Source: an uncultured Bacteroidales bacterium (GTDB lineage: Bacteria; Bacteroidota; Bacteroidia; Bacteroidales; Muribaculaceae). From it: a DNA stretch of 64,000 nucleotides. The position numbers and the translations under genes were made by a program. The notes under the pieces were generated by a model. The model saw only the letters and a program-made list of their open reading frames with translations. It had not been told where the DNA came from and made no database searches. How positions within the stretch are numbered: the stretch's first letter is position 1; each line of letters opens with the position of its first letter. The stretch spans positions 1-64,000 of the forward strand of contig CAMKGM010000012.1 in assembly GCA_946412245.1 (NCBI GenBank), read 5' to 3'. Shown piece after piece: positions 1-8,599 of this stretch.

Positions 1-74
1 GAATTAACATATTATTAACTTTTCCCGAGTCAACTTTTTTCAGGACGATACATCCAGGCTTTCTCAGGATTTCC

Positions 75-109
75 CAACTGTCAACTGAAAACTGACAACT
101 GAATAACTG
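75..109. repeat. AACTG-rich short repeat
   Basis: Five irregular copies of an AACTG word, some extended to CAACTG or GACAACTG, lie just beyond the 3' end of the yqgE gene. A similar tract occurs at 61847-61915. No function is evident. Confidence 0.6.
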
Positions 110-113
110 TTTC

Positions 114-722
114 TCAATTCTGATGCACGTCGCGGGGCCAGTTTTGCCACAGGCGGTACTTGTCGCCAAATTGTGCCACAGCCTCGCGCCACAAGGCATC
201 TTCTTCAGCGAGCATCACTTGGCCGGTCTCCATGCGTTTGAGCACCGCCCAATCGTGGCGCTCAATCTCGTTCTCAAGTTGCCCGCCTTCCCAGCCACTA
301 TAGCCCAAAATGAACTTCACACGGCCTTCAACCGACCCACCGTCGGCAATGTAAGCTTTCATCGCATCATAGTCGCCACCGAAGTACAGCCCTCGCGCCA
401 CCTGTAGCGAGTCAGGTATCAGTTGCTCGCCCAGCGTGTGCAGAATAAAGAGCATGTCGGTGTGTACCGGGCCACCCACATAGAGGGGGATGTCGATGCC
501 CAGCGACGCGGCATCGGGCAGCACATCGTGCAGCAGCACACCGCTCAGTTTGTTCACAATGAGCCCCATCGTGCCATTCTCACTATCGTGATCTACTACC
601 ATGATGACGGTGCGGCCGAACATATAGTCTTGCACAGTGGGCTTCGCTACCAGCAACGAGCCACGGGCCGGCGTGGGTTGCTCGTCGAGCAGGTTGAATA
701 TGTCTTGATTGAGTTCTTCCAT
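114..722 (-). CDS. yqgE: YqgE/AlgH family protein
   Basis: A 202-residue protein of the YqgE/AlgH (DUF179) family, whose biochemical role is unsettled. The family pattern is clear: an N-terminal ARGSLLVAKP segment, FGRTVIMVVDHD, then GTMGLIVNK and YVGGPV. It is cytoplasmic, with no signal peptide. An upstream in-frame start at 767 would add 15 residues, but a promoter-like TAACTTTG at 735-742 lies inside that extension and the family usually begins near the MEELNQD start, so 722 is preferred. It is divergent from the aspartate kinase gene. Confidence 0.9.
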   Translation of the reverse strand: MEELNQDIFNLLDEQPTPARGSLLVAKPTVQDYMFGRTVIMVVDHDSENGTMGLIVNKLSGVLLHDVLPDAASLGIDIPLYVGGPVHTDMLFILHTLGEQLIPDSLQVARGLYFGGDYDAMKAYIADGGSVEGRVKFILGYSGWEGGQLENEIERHDWAVLKRMETGQVMLAEEDALWREAVAQFGDKYRLWQNWPRDVHQN

Positions 723-734
723 GATTTCAGTGTT

Positions 735-767
735 CAAAGTTATAAAACTCCCGATAATTTTTAGCAA
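735..767 (-). promoter_or_regulatory. Probable yqgE promoter
   Basis: Reading the minus strand, a TTG at 765-767 and a TAACTTTG -7 box at 735-742 are 22 nt apart, slightly longer than the usual 19-20. Transcription would begin a few bases before the start codon at 722, giving an almost leaderless mRNA. Confidence 0.4.
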
Positions 768-859
768 TCTTTATCAAAAAAAATGCCGCTCGTTACAAGA
801 ATTTTTTCTATCTTTACAAAATCATTATGAATTGCTTAACTAAAACGACGGTATTAACT

Positions 860-1753
860 ATGAAAGTCTTGAAATTTGGCGGTACCTCAGTGGGGTCAGA
901 ACAGAGTCTGAATCATGTCAAAGCCATTGTTGAGGCCTGCAATGAGCAGGTGATAGTGGTGGTGTCGGCATTGGGCGGAGTGACTAATCAACTCATCCAA
1001 ATGACTCAATTGGCCATCAGCCACGATGCAGCTTACGAACCTATGCTTCAAGACGTGAAAAACCGCCACCTGCAAATCATTGATGCAGTCGTGCCTGAGG
1101 AACGTCAGCAGGAGTGCAAGGGCGTGATTGAAGCCTTCATTGACGAGGGGCTTGCGTCGTTCTACGCTCTGCTCTATGCCAACCGTGACCTCGCGCCCGA
1201 TTTCGTTGACCGGGTGAGTGATGCCATTGTGGCCCATGGCGAAATCATGTCGTCGGCCATCGTCACGGCGATGCTCGACGGGGCAGTGCCGCATTTCTCG
1301 CCCAATTTCATTAAAACGGCCGACACCGCCACCGAGCGCATTCTTGATGCCGAACTCACCAAACAACTCACACGCGAGGAGTTCGCTCATCGCACTGAAC
1401 CCATTCATGTCGCGCAAGGCTTCATAGCAGCCGATGCCAAAACCGGCGAGAAAACCAATTTGGGACGTGGCGGTAGCGACTTCACGGCAGCCATCATCGC
1501 AGCGGCGCTTGATGCCGATAGCCTTGAGATATGGACCGATGTCGACGGTTTCATGACTGCCGACCCGCGTAAAGACCCCACGGCGCAAGTCATTCCCGAG
1601 ATGACCTATGAGCAAGCGCAAGTCATGTGTGATGCCGGTGCCAAGGTCATCTATGCACCGACGCTCGCACCCGTGGCCGCCAAGGGTATTCCCGTGTGGG
1701 TGAAGAATACCTTCAACCCGCAAGCCCCGGGCACAGTGATTCAAGGCAATTAG
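860..1753 (+). CDS. lysC: Aspartate kinase, catalytic domain only
   Basis: Aspartokinase phosphorylates aspartate in the first step toward lysine, threonine and methionine. The 297-residue product begins with KFGGTSVG and has GRGGSDFTAA, EIWTDVDGF and the C-terminal motif VIYAPTLAP of the amino acid kinase fold. It stops right after the kinase domain. Most bacterial enzymes run to about 400-450 residues with two ACT domains that bind lysine or threonine, and neither is present; the 77 bases before thrC cannot encode them. The start at 860 is used because the kinase motif follows at once; 827 would add 11 atypical residues. It probably shares a transcript with thrC. Confidence 0.88.
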   Translation: MKVLKFGGTSVGSEQSLNHVKAIVEACNEQVIVVVSALGGVTNQLIQMTQLAISHDAAYEPMLQDVKNRHLQIIDAVVPEERQQECKGVIEAFIDEGLASFYALLYANRDLAPDFVDRVSDAIVAHGEIMSSAIVTAMLDGAVPHFSPNFIKTADTATERILDAELTKQLTREEFAHRTEPIHVAQGFIAADAKTGEKTNLGRGGSDFTAAIIAAALDADSLEIWTDVDGFMTADPRKDPTAQVIPEMTYEQAQVMCDAGAKVIYAPTLAPVAAKGIPVWVKNTFNPQAPGTVIQGN

Positions 1754-1830
1754 CCTCTTTTCTTAACTATTATAAACCCTTAGTATACACCTTATAAAAC
1801 CTATAGAAAACCTAAACCCCAAGATTCAAG

Positions 1831-3132
1831 ATGAGATATTATAATACCAATAATCCGGAGCACTACGTCACACTTGAACAGGCTGTGATGCAGGGACGCG
1901 CACCCGACGGTGGACTTTTCTTGCCGCAGGGCATCCCGCAATTGCCTACTGCCTTCATTCAGAATATGGCGATGATGAGCCTGCAGGAAATCAGTTACGC
2001 CGTAGCCAACTTTGCCCTGCAGGGTGATGTGGACTCGCAGGTTCTCAAGCGAATGATTGACGATACCCTGTGCTTTGACATACCGCTCGTGGAGGTGGCC
2101 AGTCGCCGCTATGCCCTTGAACTCTATCATGGGCCCACCATGAGTTTTAAGGATGTCGGTGCACGATTCATGGGGCAGTTGCTGTCATACTTTGCTACGA
2201 AACATAACAAGGAAGTTACCGTCCTCGTTGCCACCAGCGGCAATTCCGGCGGAGCGGTAGCCAATGGCTTCTACGGTCGTCCCGGTGTCAAGGTCGTTGT
2301 GCTCTATCCGCAGGATGCTCTTGACAACCTGCAAGAGGCGCAGTTTGCTACCCTGGGTGACAATGTGATAGCCATTGAGGTGAATGGTTCGCTCGATGAC
2401 TGCCGCGCTATGATTACTTCGGCCTTTGCCGATGCCGAGTTGCGTGAAAGCATTGCGCTCACCAGTGCTCGCTCAATCAATATTGCGCGTTTGCTGCCTC
2501 AGATGTTCTATTACTTCTATGCAGTGGCGCAGTTGCAACGGCGAGGCTGCGATGTGAGTCAGGTGGTATTCTCAGTGCCTTGTGGCAATTTGGGAAATCT
2601 CACCGCTGGAGTCATGGCAAAGCGCATGGGGTTGCCCATCAAGCGATTCATCGCTGCCGATAATGCTAACGACATCTTCACCCATTATCTTGCTACAGGC
2701 AAGTTTGAGCCGCGCGAGGCGGTGCCCACCATCGCTTCGGCAATTGACATTGGCAATCCGCGCAACTTTGCCCGCATTCAGTCGCTGTATGCCGGTTCGT
2801 ACGATGCTATTGTTCGCGACATTCAGGGAATGGCGCTCAGCGATGAGGAGATTAGCAGGGCTATCAAGCATTTGTGGCGCAAGTACAGTTATTTGACCGA
2901 TCCGCATGGAGCCACCGCACTGGAGATTTTGGACCGCAACCTTGCTCCCGGTGAGACGGGCGTGGCGCTTGCTACGGCTCATCCTGCCAAGTATGCCGAC
3001 GCGGTTGAGAATGCCCTGGAGCAAATGATTCCTGTGCCTGATGCGCTGCTGCAATTCCTGCGTGGCACTCGCAATGTGGTGAGTATGAACTCGGGCTATG
3101 CCTCGCTACGCCGCTTCTTGCTATCGAAGTGA
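1831..3132 (+). CDS. thrC: Threonine synthase
   Basis: A PLP enzyme that converts O-phosphohomoserine to threonine. The 433-residue length fits the family. It opens with the typical YYNTNNPEHYVTLEQAV segment, has the PLP lysine in SFKD (Lys107), the phosphate-binding region VATSGNSGGAVANGF, and a late DPHGATAL motif. It lies 77 nt after the aspartate kinase gene on the same strand, a plausible two-gene threonine unit. A strong hairpin follows the stop codon. Confidence 0.95.
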   Translation: MRYYNTNNPEHYVTLEQAVMQGRAPDGGLFLPQGIPQLPTAFIQNMAMMSLQEISYAVANFALQGDVDSQVLKRMIDDTLCFDIPLVEVASRRYALELYHGPTMSFKDVGARFMGQLLSYFATKHNKEVTVLVATSGNSGGAVANGFYGRPGVKVVVLYPQDALDNLQEAQFATLGDNVIAIEVNGSLDDCRAMITSAFADAELRESIALTSARSINIARLLPQMFYYFYAVAQLQRRGCDVSQVVFSVPCGNLGNLTAGVMAKRMGLPIKRFIAADNANDIFTHYLATGKFEPREAVPTIASAIDIGNPRNFARIQSLYAGSYDAIVRDIQGMALSDEEISRAIKHLWRKYSYLTDPHGATALEILDRNLAPGETGVALATAHPAKYADAVENALEQMIPVPDALLQFLRGTRNVVSMNSGYASLRRFLLSK

Positions 3133-3160
3133 TGTAGACTTTCAGTTACACACCAGCATA

Positions 3161-3192
3161 ACAAGAGCCGGACCATGAGGTCCGGCTCTTGT
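3161..3192. terminator. Hairpin between convergent genes
   Basis: A perfect 14-bp stem with an ATGA loop lies between thrC and the convergent dockerin gene. It lacks a long T-run on either side, so it may act as a bidirectional terminator or as a 3'-end stabiliser. Confidence 0.7.
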
Positions 3193-3220
3193 TGACTCTA
3201 TTGTATTGAAAAAGAGTTGG

Positions 3221-4999
3221 TTAGTTGTTATTGAGAATCATATTGATGATAGCTGTGACATCCAACACGGTCACCGCACCGTCGCCGTTCACGTCAGCGT
3301 TGTCAAAGACGAAGGGGGTCGGGTTTTTCTCTAAGATGTAGTTGATGACCACAGTCACGTCGTTCACGTTCACCTCGCCGTCGCCGTTAGCATCGCCGGG
3401 CTTCACTGTTTGCGTGTTGTCGCCCTGAGTGATGGTGTAGTCGAGCATCGCGCCCGGATACGAGAAGTGGATAGTGGCCTCACGGTAGTTGGTTCCAGCG
3501 GGCAGTGGGTCGACTGTCACGTTGCAATGCACGGTGTAACCCAGTTCGCTGCCGGTGTCTTCAGTCATGTCCAGGTGTGCCCACGAGGGAACGCCGGTGG
3601 TAGCTCTCCAAGTGCTGCGCGACCTGAAAGAGAAGAGTTCGAGATCGTAGGTCTCGCCTTCAGCCGCATAGTTGCGAGTCAGTTCCTCGGTCGACGAGTT
3701 GGTTGTGAGCCAGGGGCGTTCAGTCTCAATGAAGATAGAAGGAACCGACTTGAATCCGGCTTTGACGAGGTTGTTTATACCGCGGAAGATGACACCATTG
3801 TCGGTAGTGAGTCCCTGATAGCCCATCTCGCCGTAGCCCTCATCATCAATGTCGTTGCTCGCGGTGAGCGTGAAGTCGGTGAGGCCGTTTTCGGGGTCAT
3901 TATAGCCGGTTACGACCACAAGAATGTTATCGGTGATTTCAGGCTTGCCGCCGTTCACGTCATAGACGGGAATGTTGAGCATATTACTCTTGAGAGAGAA
4001 GGCGCTACTGAGCGAGGCGTTACCTTCAGCGATGAGTTCGCCTGGGGTGATAGTCACATAAGTGCTTTCATCATAAGCAGGAAGCGCATCGACTTTGTAA
4101 ACCATCACATTGATGACAGCCGTTTGGTTAGTGCCGGTCGAGTCCCAAGCCAAATTCTGGTATCTCACACCCACATTCTTCAAGTTATAGGGGTAGGCGG
4201 GTTTCTCAAAGGCAGTGGCCACATGGTCAAATCCCGCACTGTTACAGCCAAAGCTATAAGCCGCAGCGCTCTTTTCTGTTTTCTTGTAGGCGCTGTTCAT
4301 TGTAAAATAAGTGGATGCACTCTTGGTGGCATCAAATTGCGGGTGGCGAAGTGCCCAGTAGTTCGGTGTTTCCCATGCATGACGGTCTTTTTGTGTCGAA
4401 CTGGTGGCATATTCCCAGTCGGGATAAGTGAACATTGCGCTGCGTACCACGGCATTTTCGCTGTTAATGCCCTGAAGATAATAATTGTCTCTGCCATTAG
4501 AGTTGATGGCGGTGAGGTTAGGGACGCTGTCGGCTGCAGTCGTGATGAAGTCGATAGTGAAGTCTTTCTCAGTTGAGGTGACAGTCTCGGTACTGAAACC
4601 ACTCTTGTGCTTGCAGCTCCACTCATAGCTATCGTCATCAGTCGATGTGTTCAAGAATGTGAGCGGAACGTAAGACGTGGCATGCAACTGGGGAGCGTTG
4701 TAGCCCCAAATGGAACTCTCGTTACTGTCGCGGGTGTACAACGGATTGTAGTATACACCGGAGGGTCGGTGATAACGCGCGGTGGGAGCGGTGGTGCCGT
4801 CGGCTCTCAATTTTTTTGCTGCGATGGCGGCCTGAATCTCTTCGGCGGTCATCTCCATTTGGGGTTGAGCCTCATCAGTGAGTACAAAACCTTCCGGTGC
4901 CATTTGTGTGGGCCTCTGGGCCTGCTGGTTGCGGAACTGAGCGCTCATTGCCGTTGCAGTGAGTGCTACAATGCTTGCGAAAGCTAAAAGTTTTTTCAT
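3221..4999 (-). CDS. Secreted dockerin protein with BACON-like domain
   Basis: A 592-residue exported protein with a signal peptide (MKKLLAFASIVALTATAMSA). The central 400 residues are rich in Ser, Thr and Asn and match no family I can name. Residues about 435-530 resemble a BACON domain, ending in DYTITQGD. Residues 535-592 hold two type I dockerin repeats (GDANGDGEVNVNDV and ADVNGDGAVTVLDV), each with the D-x-N-x-D-G calcium loop. There is no T9SS-type C-terminal domain after the dockerin. It has its own strong promoter and is convergent with thrC. The function of the central part is unknown. Confidence 0.85.
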   Translation of the reverse strand: MKKLLAFASIVALTATAMSAQFRNQQAQRPTQMAPEGFVLTDEAQPQMEMTAEEIQAAIAAKKLRADGTTAPTARYHRPSGVYYNPLYTRDSNESSIWGYNAPQLHATSYVPLTFLNTSTDDDSYEWSCKHKSGFSTETVTSTEKDFTIDFITTAADSVPNLTAINSNGRDNYYLQGINSENAVVRSAMFTYPDWEYATSSTQKDRHAWETPNYWALRHPQFDATKSASTYFTMNSAYKKTEKSAAAYSFGCNSAGFDHVATAFEKPAYPYNLKNVGVRYQNLAWDSTGTNQTAVINVMVYKVDALPAYDESTYVTITPGELIAEGNASLSSAFSLKSNMLNIPVYDVNGGKPEITDNILVVVTGYNDPENGLTDFTLTASNDIDDEGYGEMGYQGLTTDNGVIFRGINNLVKAGFKSVPSIFIETERPWLTTNSSTEELTRNYAAEGETYDLELFSFRSRSTWRATTGVPSWAHLDMTEDTGSELGYTVHCNVTVDPLPAGTNYREATIHFSYPGAMLDYTITQGDNTQTVKPGDANGDGEVNVNDVTVVINYILEKNPTPFVFDNADVNGDGAVTVLDVTAIINMILNNN

Positions 5000-5073
5000 A
5001 GAATTTGGTTGGTTAAGATGAATAAATATGTGTTTTAAAAATGGTTTATCAAAGTCTTTTATTAATTACGGAA

Positions 5074-5104
5074 CAAAGATACAAAAAAATGAAGAAATAT
5101 GCAA
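5074..5104 (-). promoter_or_regulatory. Bacteroidetes-type promoter
   Basis: On the minus strand, TTG (5102-5104) is separated by 20 nt from TATCTTTG (5074-5081), a full match to the -33/-7 consensus. It drives the dockerin gene that starts at 4999. Confidence 0.75.
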
Positions 5105-5166
5105 TTTTGGGTAGCATAAATCAATAATGATTATGTGGATAACGGTGCCCCCAGCGTGAATTGTGA

Positions 5167-7605
5167 CTATGCGAGGATGATGTTGACGAGCGCAGTGACG
5201 TCGCTCACGTTGATTTGGCCGTTGCCGTCCACATCGGCGCGTTCAGCGTCTTTAGGAATAATGCCCAAAATCATGTTGACCAGCGTTGTGACATCTGAAA
5301 CATTCACCTTGCCATCGGCGTTCACATCGCCATTGATAATGGGCTGCTCCACAGGATAGTGCGCGTAGAGCGCCTTGATGGCGATGGCGTGGCCGCCGGC
5401 AGTGGCTGTGGTCTTGTCAGGGACAAAACGAATCTCGCGCAGGGTGAGCGGAAAAGTGGCGAGTCGGTCGGCTCCACCCAACTGGTTGAGGTCGAGGGTG
5501 AGCGAGTAGTCATTGCCCGGTTCAAACCCCACACCGCCATTATCAAACTTCTGATAATTCATGCCGCTAAAGTGGGTGTTTCGCACATCAATCTGCACAT
5601 AGTCAATGGGAAGTGTGGCGCTGAAAGTGAGCCCTATGGTGTCAGGTAGGCTATAGAATGTGCGTGAGGTGAGCATTTTCACGTAAGGCGCACGGGTGTT
5701 GCTATAGGTGAAAGTCAGGTTGCCGTTGCTGTCCAGCACAATATTCTTGGCTCCGGAACCCGTCAGTGTCCAACCGTCGGTCCAGTCTTGATATAAGTAG
5801 GGGTGGTCGCTAATTTCTACAGTAACGCTATCGGTATCAAGGAATTCTCCGATTTGACAGGCAATTCCGGTCTTACCGTTTTTCAGCCCCATGATTTTAC
5901 CGTCATTGATGGCCACAATGTTAGGGTCATCAACGCTCCATCCCAGCCGTGCGGCATCGTAGAAGTAGGTCTTGCCGGCTACGGTAGCAGTGACATCAAC
6001 ATTCCACTCGCGGTTGTCGACCAGTATCATCGGGCTGACGGCGATGGCGGGCTGTGCGGCCAGTGTGATGATGGGCACAGTAGTGGTAAGGCCGTTATAG
6101 GTGGCGGTGAGTGTGCCTGTCATGGCATTGCCACCGGCCGTTACGGTTTCGCCGTCGGCGATGCCTATGGTGTCGTCGCACGAGAGGGTGAAGCCCTTGA
6201 GGTCATCGTTGATGAGGTCGCCATACTGGTTGTAGGCCAGCAGTTGCGGTGTGGCCGTGGCGTAGATGGGCAGAGTGACCTTGTGCTCTGCAAAGCGAAT
6301 CATCGCCACCTCGTTATCGGTGGGAGCAACTGATTCAAGCAGCCAGCCGTTAGACACGGCGCGAGGGTTGCCCTCGGTGGTCTTGTTGATGATGGCGCCG
6401 TTTGCCAGCATCTCGGCCGAGCCGCCGGCATCAAAGTTCACCACCTCGCTCACATCGGGGTATAGACTCTTGAGAATCTCGCACATAACGGTGGTGGAAC
6501 AGCCAGCCGAGAGGCCATACTGCGGGTGGGTCGACTTGTCGATGACAATCATGTAGAGCCGTCGGCCATCGGCCGAGCAGCCGTATCCGGTGCGGGAGTA
6601 TACTTGCGAGTTGTAGGCCTCGTCGGTGTTTCGGCCGGTGAGTTGCCCCAGATGCATGACGGGTGCATTGCCCTCCACCATATTCTCGATCCACGGGGTG
6701 AAGTGCTCACTCTCGGGTTCGTTGGAGGTCCATCCCTGCGTGATGGTGATGGTGTCACCCACGGTGTGCATCGCCATTGCCTCTTTGAACGACCCCGTGG
6801 CGGTAAGGCACGCACCATAGTTGCCCAGTGTCTGACGGTCGGCGTCGTTCACAATGTTCACGATGACAAACCGCATGGGTTTACTCACTTGCCAGGTGCT
6901 GCCATCGGCCAGTTCCAGATAGTAGTTGTCGGTGTGGTTGTTGCCGGTTTCATCGGCGCTTACCCAGTTAGTCTCGAATTGCCGGGTGCGGCCGAATGCC
7001 TCGTTCCACAAGCACATCTCGTTGTTGCGGTTGCGTCGGTTCACCTTGTTGATGGCGAGCGGACTCTCCAGGCGAGATGAGGTGAGTTGAGCCGCCCAAG
7101 TGAAGTGCCCGAAAATGAGGTTCTTGTTATGGTCAATAGCCGTGGCGGCAGTGCGTGACGGACCACCGTCCCAGGTATCGTTCGCGTTGTTGGTGTTGGT
7201 GTAGATGGTGTCGTTTCGCACCACAGCACCATAGGGCGATCCCAGCATGTAGATGCTCGAGGTTCCTTGTCCGCTCACGCACCAAAAGTTGGCGTTGCAG
7301 CCTGCCAGCACGCGTTTCGATGGGGTGGAGTAGCGCCGGGCTGCCGCGGTGAGCAATTCGGTCTTGCCCACGGTGCCTTGCCCCTGCATGGTCTCAATGC
7401 GGTTGTAGGGGTTATTCATGTCGGCCTCAAGCAAGTACACATTGAGGGGATAGTCCGGGATGCGAATGATGGTGTTGGTGATACCGGGTCCCAACTGGCG
7501 CATGAATAGGGTGTCGACCTTGTAATCGTTGCCCCCAATCACCACCTGCGCCATTACGGCGACTGCGACTATGAGCATGATTTGTGTTGTAATAATTCGT
7601 TTCAT
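5167..7605 (-). CDS. Phosphodiester glycosidase-like protein with dockerin
   Basis: An 812-residue exported protein with a signal peptide ending near MAQVVIGG. Residues about 35-430 fit the phosphodiester glycosidase (NAGPA-like, PF09992) family: GPGITNTIIRIPDYPLNVYL, the NANFWCVS motif, YGLSAGCSTTVM and FDAGGSAEMLANG. A region of Ig-like or jelly-roll character follows. Residues 759-812 hold two dockerin repeats (GDVNADGKVNVSDV and ADVDGNGQINVSDV). It is a close paralogue of the gene at 8600-11065. The family hydrolyses sugar-phosphodiesters in characterised members; the substrate here is unknown. Confidence 0.85.
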   Translation of the reverse strand: MKRIITTQIMLIVAVAVMAQVVIGGNDYKVDTLFMRQLGPGITNTIIRIPDYPLNVYLLEADMNNPYNRIETMQGQGTVGKTELLTAAARRYSTPSKRVLAGCNANFWCVSGQGTSSIYMLGSPYGAVVRNDTIYTNTNNANDTWDGGPSRTAATAIDHNKNLIFGHFTWAAQLTSSRLESPLAINKVNRRNRNNEMCLWNEAFGRTRQFETNWVSADETGNNHTDNYYLELADGSTWQVSKPMRFVIVNIVNDADRQTLGNYGACLTATGSFKEAMAMHTVGDTITITQGWTSNEPESEHFTPWIENMVEGNAPVMHLGQLTGRNTDEAYNSQVYSRTGYGCSADGRRLYMIVIDKSTHPQYGLSAGCSTTVMCEILKSLYPDVSEVVNFDAGGSAEMLANGAIINKTTEGNPRAVSNGWLLESVAPTDNEVAMIRFAEHKVTLPIYATATPQLLAYNQYGDLINDDLKGFTLSCDDTIGIADGETVTAGGNAMTGTLTATYNGLTTTVPIITLAAQPAIAVSPMILVDNREWNVDVTATVAGKTYFYDAARLGWSVDDPNIVAINDGKIMGLKNGKTGIACQIGEFLDTDSVTVEISDHPYLYQDWTDGWTLTGSGAKNIVLDSNGNLTFTYSNTRAPYVKMLTSRTFYSLPDTIGLTFSATLPIDYVQIDVRNTHFSGMNYQKFDNGGVGFEPGNDYSLTLDLNQLGGADRLATFPLTLREIRFVPDKTTATAGGHAIAIKALYAHYPVEQPIINGDVNADGKVNVSDVTTLVNMILGIIPKDAERADVDGNGQINVSDVTALVNIILA

Positions 7606-7627
7606 TGCTACATAATTTATACTTGGT

Positions 7628-7646
7628 TGTAAATTTAGTAATAATT
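7628..7646 (-). promoter_or_regulatory. Upstream block shared by the two paralogues
   Basis: A 19-nt block upstream of the 5167-7605 gene is identical to 11103-11121 upstream of its paralogue. On the minus strand it contains TAAATTTA, close to the -7 consensus TAnnTTTG. It is probably the conserved promoter core; no clear -33 TTG is present. Confidence 0.5.
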
Positions 7647-7753
7647 ATTGAGTTTTGGTATAATTATGATAATTTATTTTTCGTAGCAGATTAATGAGGG
7701 GGGGAGCGTTACTGCGTGACGCCTTACGGGGAGGTTTTTCGTGGTGCGAATGG

Positions 7754-7793
7754 AAGAGGCTAAGCCAAATAGGCAGACTTGGCTTAGCCTCTT
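7754..7793 (-). terminator. Terminator of the glycine-zipper lipoprotein gene
   Basis: A perfect 15-bp stem (arms 7754-7768 and 7779-7793) with a 10-nt loop lies 55 nt beyond the stop codon of the minus-strand gene at 7848-8492. Confidence 0.75.
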
Positions 7794-7820
7794 GTGGCTC
7801 GACAATTAAATAAAATGCTT

Positions 7821-7844
7821 ACATTCGGCCTAATGACCGATTCG
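7821..7844 (+). repeat. Recurrent intergenic motif, copy 1
   Basis: Contains GGCCTAATGACCGATT preceded by ACATTC. Related copies lie at 27853-27890, 37924-37953 and 44243-44268. This copy begins 3 nt beyond the stop codon of the lipoprotein gene at 7848. Confidence 0.6.
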
Positions 7845-7847
7845 TTT

Positions 7848-8492
7848 TTAGCGGCTGCGGGTGGGGAGTTGGAAGGAACGAATGGTGTAGAGCTCGTTGC
7901 CGTTGGAGAAACCGATGCTGAAGTCGGCGTAACCATTTTTGAGTTTGCGAGTTGCAATCATCTCGGCGGTGTATCGGACTGCTTTGCCGGGCCCGAGTTC
8001 GCTAATGATGGCAGTGGGCGAGAGATAGATTTCCTTGGTACCGCTCACGGTAATCACCGGCGCGATGTCATAGATGTAGTCATTGCCCACATTGCGAATT
8101 TCAAAAATGAGTTTTCCATGCTCGTCGGCATCAATGTGGCTGTTGCTGTTCATGTCGACGAAGCGCAGATTCTCAACAATGAGGTCGGCGTAGGGGCTGT
8201 TCGAGCCGTTCTGCCGATAATCGTTGTAGTCATATCCGTTGTAGTAGTCCGAGGTGCGGCTCTTTTCGGTCTTGGGTGCGGTAGCGGCAGCACCAACGGC
8301 ACCGCCAATGGCCATACCTGCGATTGTACCAATGTTGCTGCCTCGCCATCCGCCGGCGAGACTGCCAACAGCAGAACCGAACATTCCGCCGAGTGAGGCA
8401 CCTGTCGCGGCACCAAAGAACTGACTGTTAGAAGAGCAGCCACTCAAGATTAACATGGTAGCGCTTAAAGCTAAAACTAATGTCTTTTTCAT
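7848..8492 (-). CDS. Glycine-zipper lipoprotein
   Basis: A 214-residue protein with a lipoprotein signal (lipobox LSGC, residues 16-19), so probably anchored in the outer or inner membrane. A glycine-zipper segment follows (about residues 26-70: ATGASLGGMFGSAVGSLAGG and GTIAGMAIGGAVGAA), which could span or pack in a membrane. The C-terminal 110 residues (from about ADLIVENLRFVDMN) resemble a beta-sandwich of the CARDB/NEW3 kind. Function unknown. It sits between two dockerin paralogues on the same strand but has its own terminator. Confidence 0.8.
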   Translation of the reverse strand: MKKTLVLALSATMLILSGCSSNSQFFGAATGASLGGMFGSAVGSLAGGWRGSNIGTIAGMAIGGAVGAAATAPKTEKSRTSDYYNGYDYNDYRQNGSNSPYADLIVENLRFVDMNSNSHIDADEHGKLIFEIRNVGNDYIYDIAPVITVSGTKEIYLSPTAIISELGPGKAVRYTAEMIATRKLKNGYADFSIGFSNGNELYTIRSFQLPTRSR

Positions 8493-8599
8493 CGTTGTTA
8501 TGTGTTTTAATGTTGTTGTTTACGGTTTTGAAGTGCGCTAAAGTAATAATAATCAATAATCGTGCCAAATTTTTTAGACAAATAAAACTAAAATATCGC

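Noticed and set aside
896-1744. Long antisense open frame opposite the aspartate kinase
   Set aside because: The plus-strand frame encodes a recognisable kinase; the antisense product has no family features.
3410-4576. 388-codon plus-strand frame inside the dockerin gene
   Set aside because: It is the complement of a gene with signal peptide and dockerin; its own translation shows no domain.
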